The notes beneath the pieces were generated by a model that was given only the letters and a program-made list of their open reading frames with translations, was not told the origin of the DNA and did not search any database. A stretch of 64,000 nt of DNA from CAZKCI01 sp964551475 (GTDB taxonomy: Bacteria > Auribacterota > Erginobacteria > Erginobacterales > CAZKCI01): assembly GCA_964551475.1 (NCBI GenBank), contig CAZKCI010000023.1, forward strand, positions 28,870-92,869, given 5' to 3'. The translations under genes and the position numbers were made by a program. Shown here piece by piece: positions 62,919-64,000 of this stretch (the stretch's first letter is position 1; the number at the start of each line of letters is the position of its first letter).

Positions 62919-63950
62919 TCAATTCCCCCTCGGTTTCTTCCCTTTTCGGAAGAGGTCCAGGAACCGGTCCTCGAACTGGGCGTAGACCCCCCACTTGTCG
63001 AGTTCGGCCTTGAGGAGGGGCGCCTTGACCGGCTCGGCCTTGACCACCCGGAAGAGCTCCTCGATCCGCCGGCGGGCGGGCGTGGGGAGCGGTTCCTTGC
63101 TCTCCTTCTTCTTCTCCTCCGGCGCTTCCTCGCGAAACTCCTCCTCCGGCTCGCCTTCCAGTCCGGGCATCTCGCCGCCGGGGCCGAAGCCCTCCCCCCC
63201 CTCCTCCGGGTTCATGAAATTCGACATCGTCTCCTGGGCTTTCCGCCCCATCTGGGCGATCTCCCGGTCAAAACGCTCGACTTCGACGGCGAGCGGGGAG
63301 TAATCGAAACGGAGGCGCAAGAAACGCTCCAGCACCTCGGCCACCGCCATCACCGCCCGGGGATTCTCTATGTTCATCGTATAGTAGGGGATCTCCCCGA
63401 GCAGGCAGAGGCCGGGCAGTGCCTCCAGCGAGGCCACGCCCAAGAGAAGGCCGTTCAACCCGCTCACCTGACCCATCCGGAGAAGCTTCACCCCCTGCCG
63501 GGGAAGCGAGTCGCGCAGGGCGCGGCTGGTAGCCACCCCCCAGACCTTGGGCTTGGCGGTGTGCTGAAGGGAGGCGGGCGCGGCGGCGAAGGTGATGATC
63601 GAGACCACTCCCAGCTCCCGGGCCAGGCCGACCACTTCCCTGGCCATCCGCATCTGGAGTTCGGCGGCCGGCTGGGCGTCGGCCAGAAGAAAAACCAGGT
63701 CGCCGGCGCCGGAAGGGTTCTTCCAGAAATAGAAATTGCTCTCCGGAAAAGGCGGGATCCGGGCCAGGGACCGCTCCACCATCACGGAGGAGGCGTGGAA
63801 ATAATCGGAAGCCTCGATGTGGGCAAAGCGCTCGGCGGAGAGCTCCTGGACCAGAAAGGAGACCGTGCGGAAGGCCACATAGCCCATCCCCGGCCAGGCG
63901 GCGATGAGCTGGGGGCGATTCAGAGACGGATGTTTGGAGTAGACGATCAT
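62919..63950 (-). CDS. PAC2 (proteasome assembly chaperone 2)-family protein
   Basis: A 343-residue protein. Residues 1-230 are a PAC2 domain: PQLIAAWPGMGYVAFRTVSFLVQEL, the FYFWKN and LVFLLADAQPA strands, LGVVSIITFAAAPA, KVWGVATS, GQVSGLNGLLLGVASLEALPGLCLLGEIPYYTMNIENPRAVMAVAEVL. The GLNG-x2-LG and E-I-P-Y-Y segments are typical. A flexible acidic and charged region follows (about 255-300, GGEGFGPGGEMPGLEGEPEEEF...EEKKKESKEP), then a short helical C-terminal segment. PAC2 proteins in archaea and bacteria are often of unknown function. ATG 63948-63950 was chosen over an upstream TTG. No proteasome genes are visible. Confidence 0.88.
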   Translation of the reverse strand: MIVYSKHPSLNRPQLIAAWPGMGYVAFRTVSFLVQELSAERFAHIEASDYFHASSVMVERSLARIPPFPESNFYFWKNPSGAGDLVFLLADAQPAAELQMRMAREVVGLARELGVVSIITFAAAPASLQHTAKPKVWGVATSRALRDSLPRQGVKLLRMGQVSGLNGLLLGVASLEALPGLCLLGEIPYYTMNIENPRAVMAVAEVLERFLRLRFDYSPLAVEVERFDREIAQMGRKAQETMSNFMNPEEGGEGFGPGGEMPGLEGEPEEEFREEAPEEKKKESKEPLPTPARRRIEELFRVVKAEPVKAPLLKAELDKWGVYAQFEDRFLDLFRKGKKPRGN

Positions 63951-64000
63951 GATCGCACTCAATATAACCAAAGAAACAGGCGGGAGACTACGGTTAAACG

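Noticed and set aside
1..64000. tRNA or rRNA genes
   Set aside because: No cloverleaf with the GTTCRA T-loop pattern and no conserved rRNA segment was noticed in the gaps; a covariance-model scan would be decisive.

Overview
The window is bacterial, GC-rich chromosome from an organism I cannot place with certainty. It carries era, def, thiD and bioY, so it is not archaeal. The density of paralogous polytopic GT-C membrane proteins, B12-binding radical SAM enzymes and very short degenerate tandem repeats recalls uncultivated PVC-related or Omnitrophota/Auribacterota-like lineages; that placement is inference only. Coding is dense, many neighbouring genes overlap by ATGA or TGATG, and most gaps are filled by repeats. 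LAYOUT. 1-377: 5' part of an ORF6N-domain gene, running off the window. 630-15559: surface-glycan block with an O-antigen-ligase-like protein, a giant protein made of two tandem GT-C modules, a sulfatase-like lipoprotein, a membrane protein ending in a discoidin-like domain, a GT2, an SDR epimerase, a fused ColD-like/GT2 protein and a single-module relative of the tandem GT-C. 15637-19205: housekeeping and small genes (era, a protein with two RNA-polymerase-alpha-CTD-like domains, zinc ribbon, MazG-like, two small conserved proteins, a YdjM-like membrane protein). 19325-22527: YfhO-like membrane protein and a MntA/HepT toxin-antitoxin pair. 23003-39218: leftward run with three membrane proteins ending in the same novel C-terminal domain, a FAD amine-oxidase-like protein, a GT2, a GHMP sugar kinase and five SDR epimerases/dehydratases. 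39449-43120 (+): GT-C plus B12-radical SAM. 43354-48985 (-): methyltransferase, DegT aminotransferase, SDR, GT2, GT-C. 49168-56800 (+): free-standing copy of the novel domain coupled to a GT-C, a GT2, a second B12-radical SAM protein and an Agl23-like GT-C carrying a PA14 domain, closed by a strong bidirectional terminator. 56941-63950 (-): GT2, bioY, def, thiD, a mutarotase-like protein, another GT-C and a PAC2-family protein. HOW IT WORKS TOGETHER. The SDRs, the sugar kinase, the aminotransferase and the 3-dehydratase-like enzyme would make unusual (deoxy/amino) nucleotide sugars; GT2 enzymes would load them on polyprenyl phosphate at the inner membrane face; the many GT-C proteins would transfer sugars from the lipid carriers on the outer side. 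Several GT-C proteins carry C-terminal beta-rich accessory domains (the novel domain, discoidin, PA14). The two most notable items are the novel domain of about 130 residues present in four proteins and the tandem duplicated GT-C protein. The intergenic DNA is also unusual: several hairpin repeat families, about nine kinds of 6-10-nt degenerate tandem repeats, and hairpin repeats lying in frame inside coding sequences.
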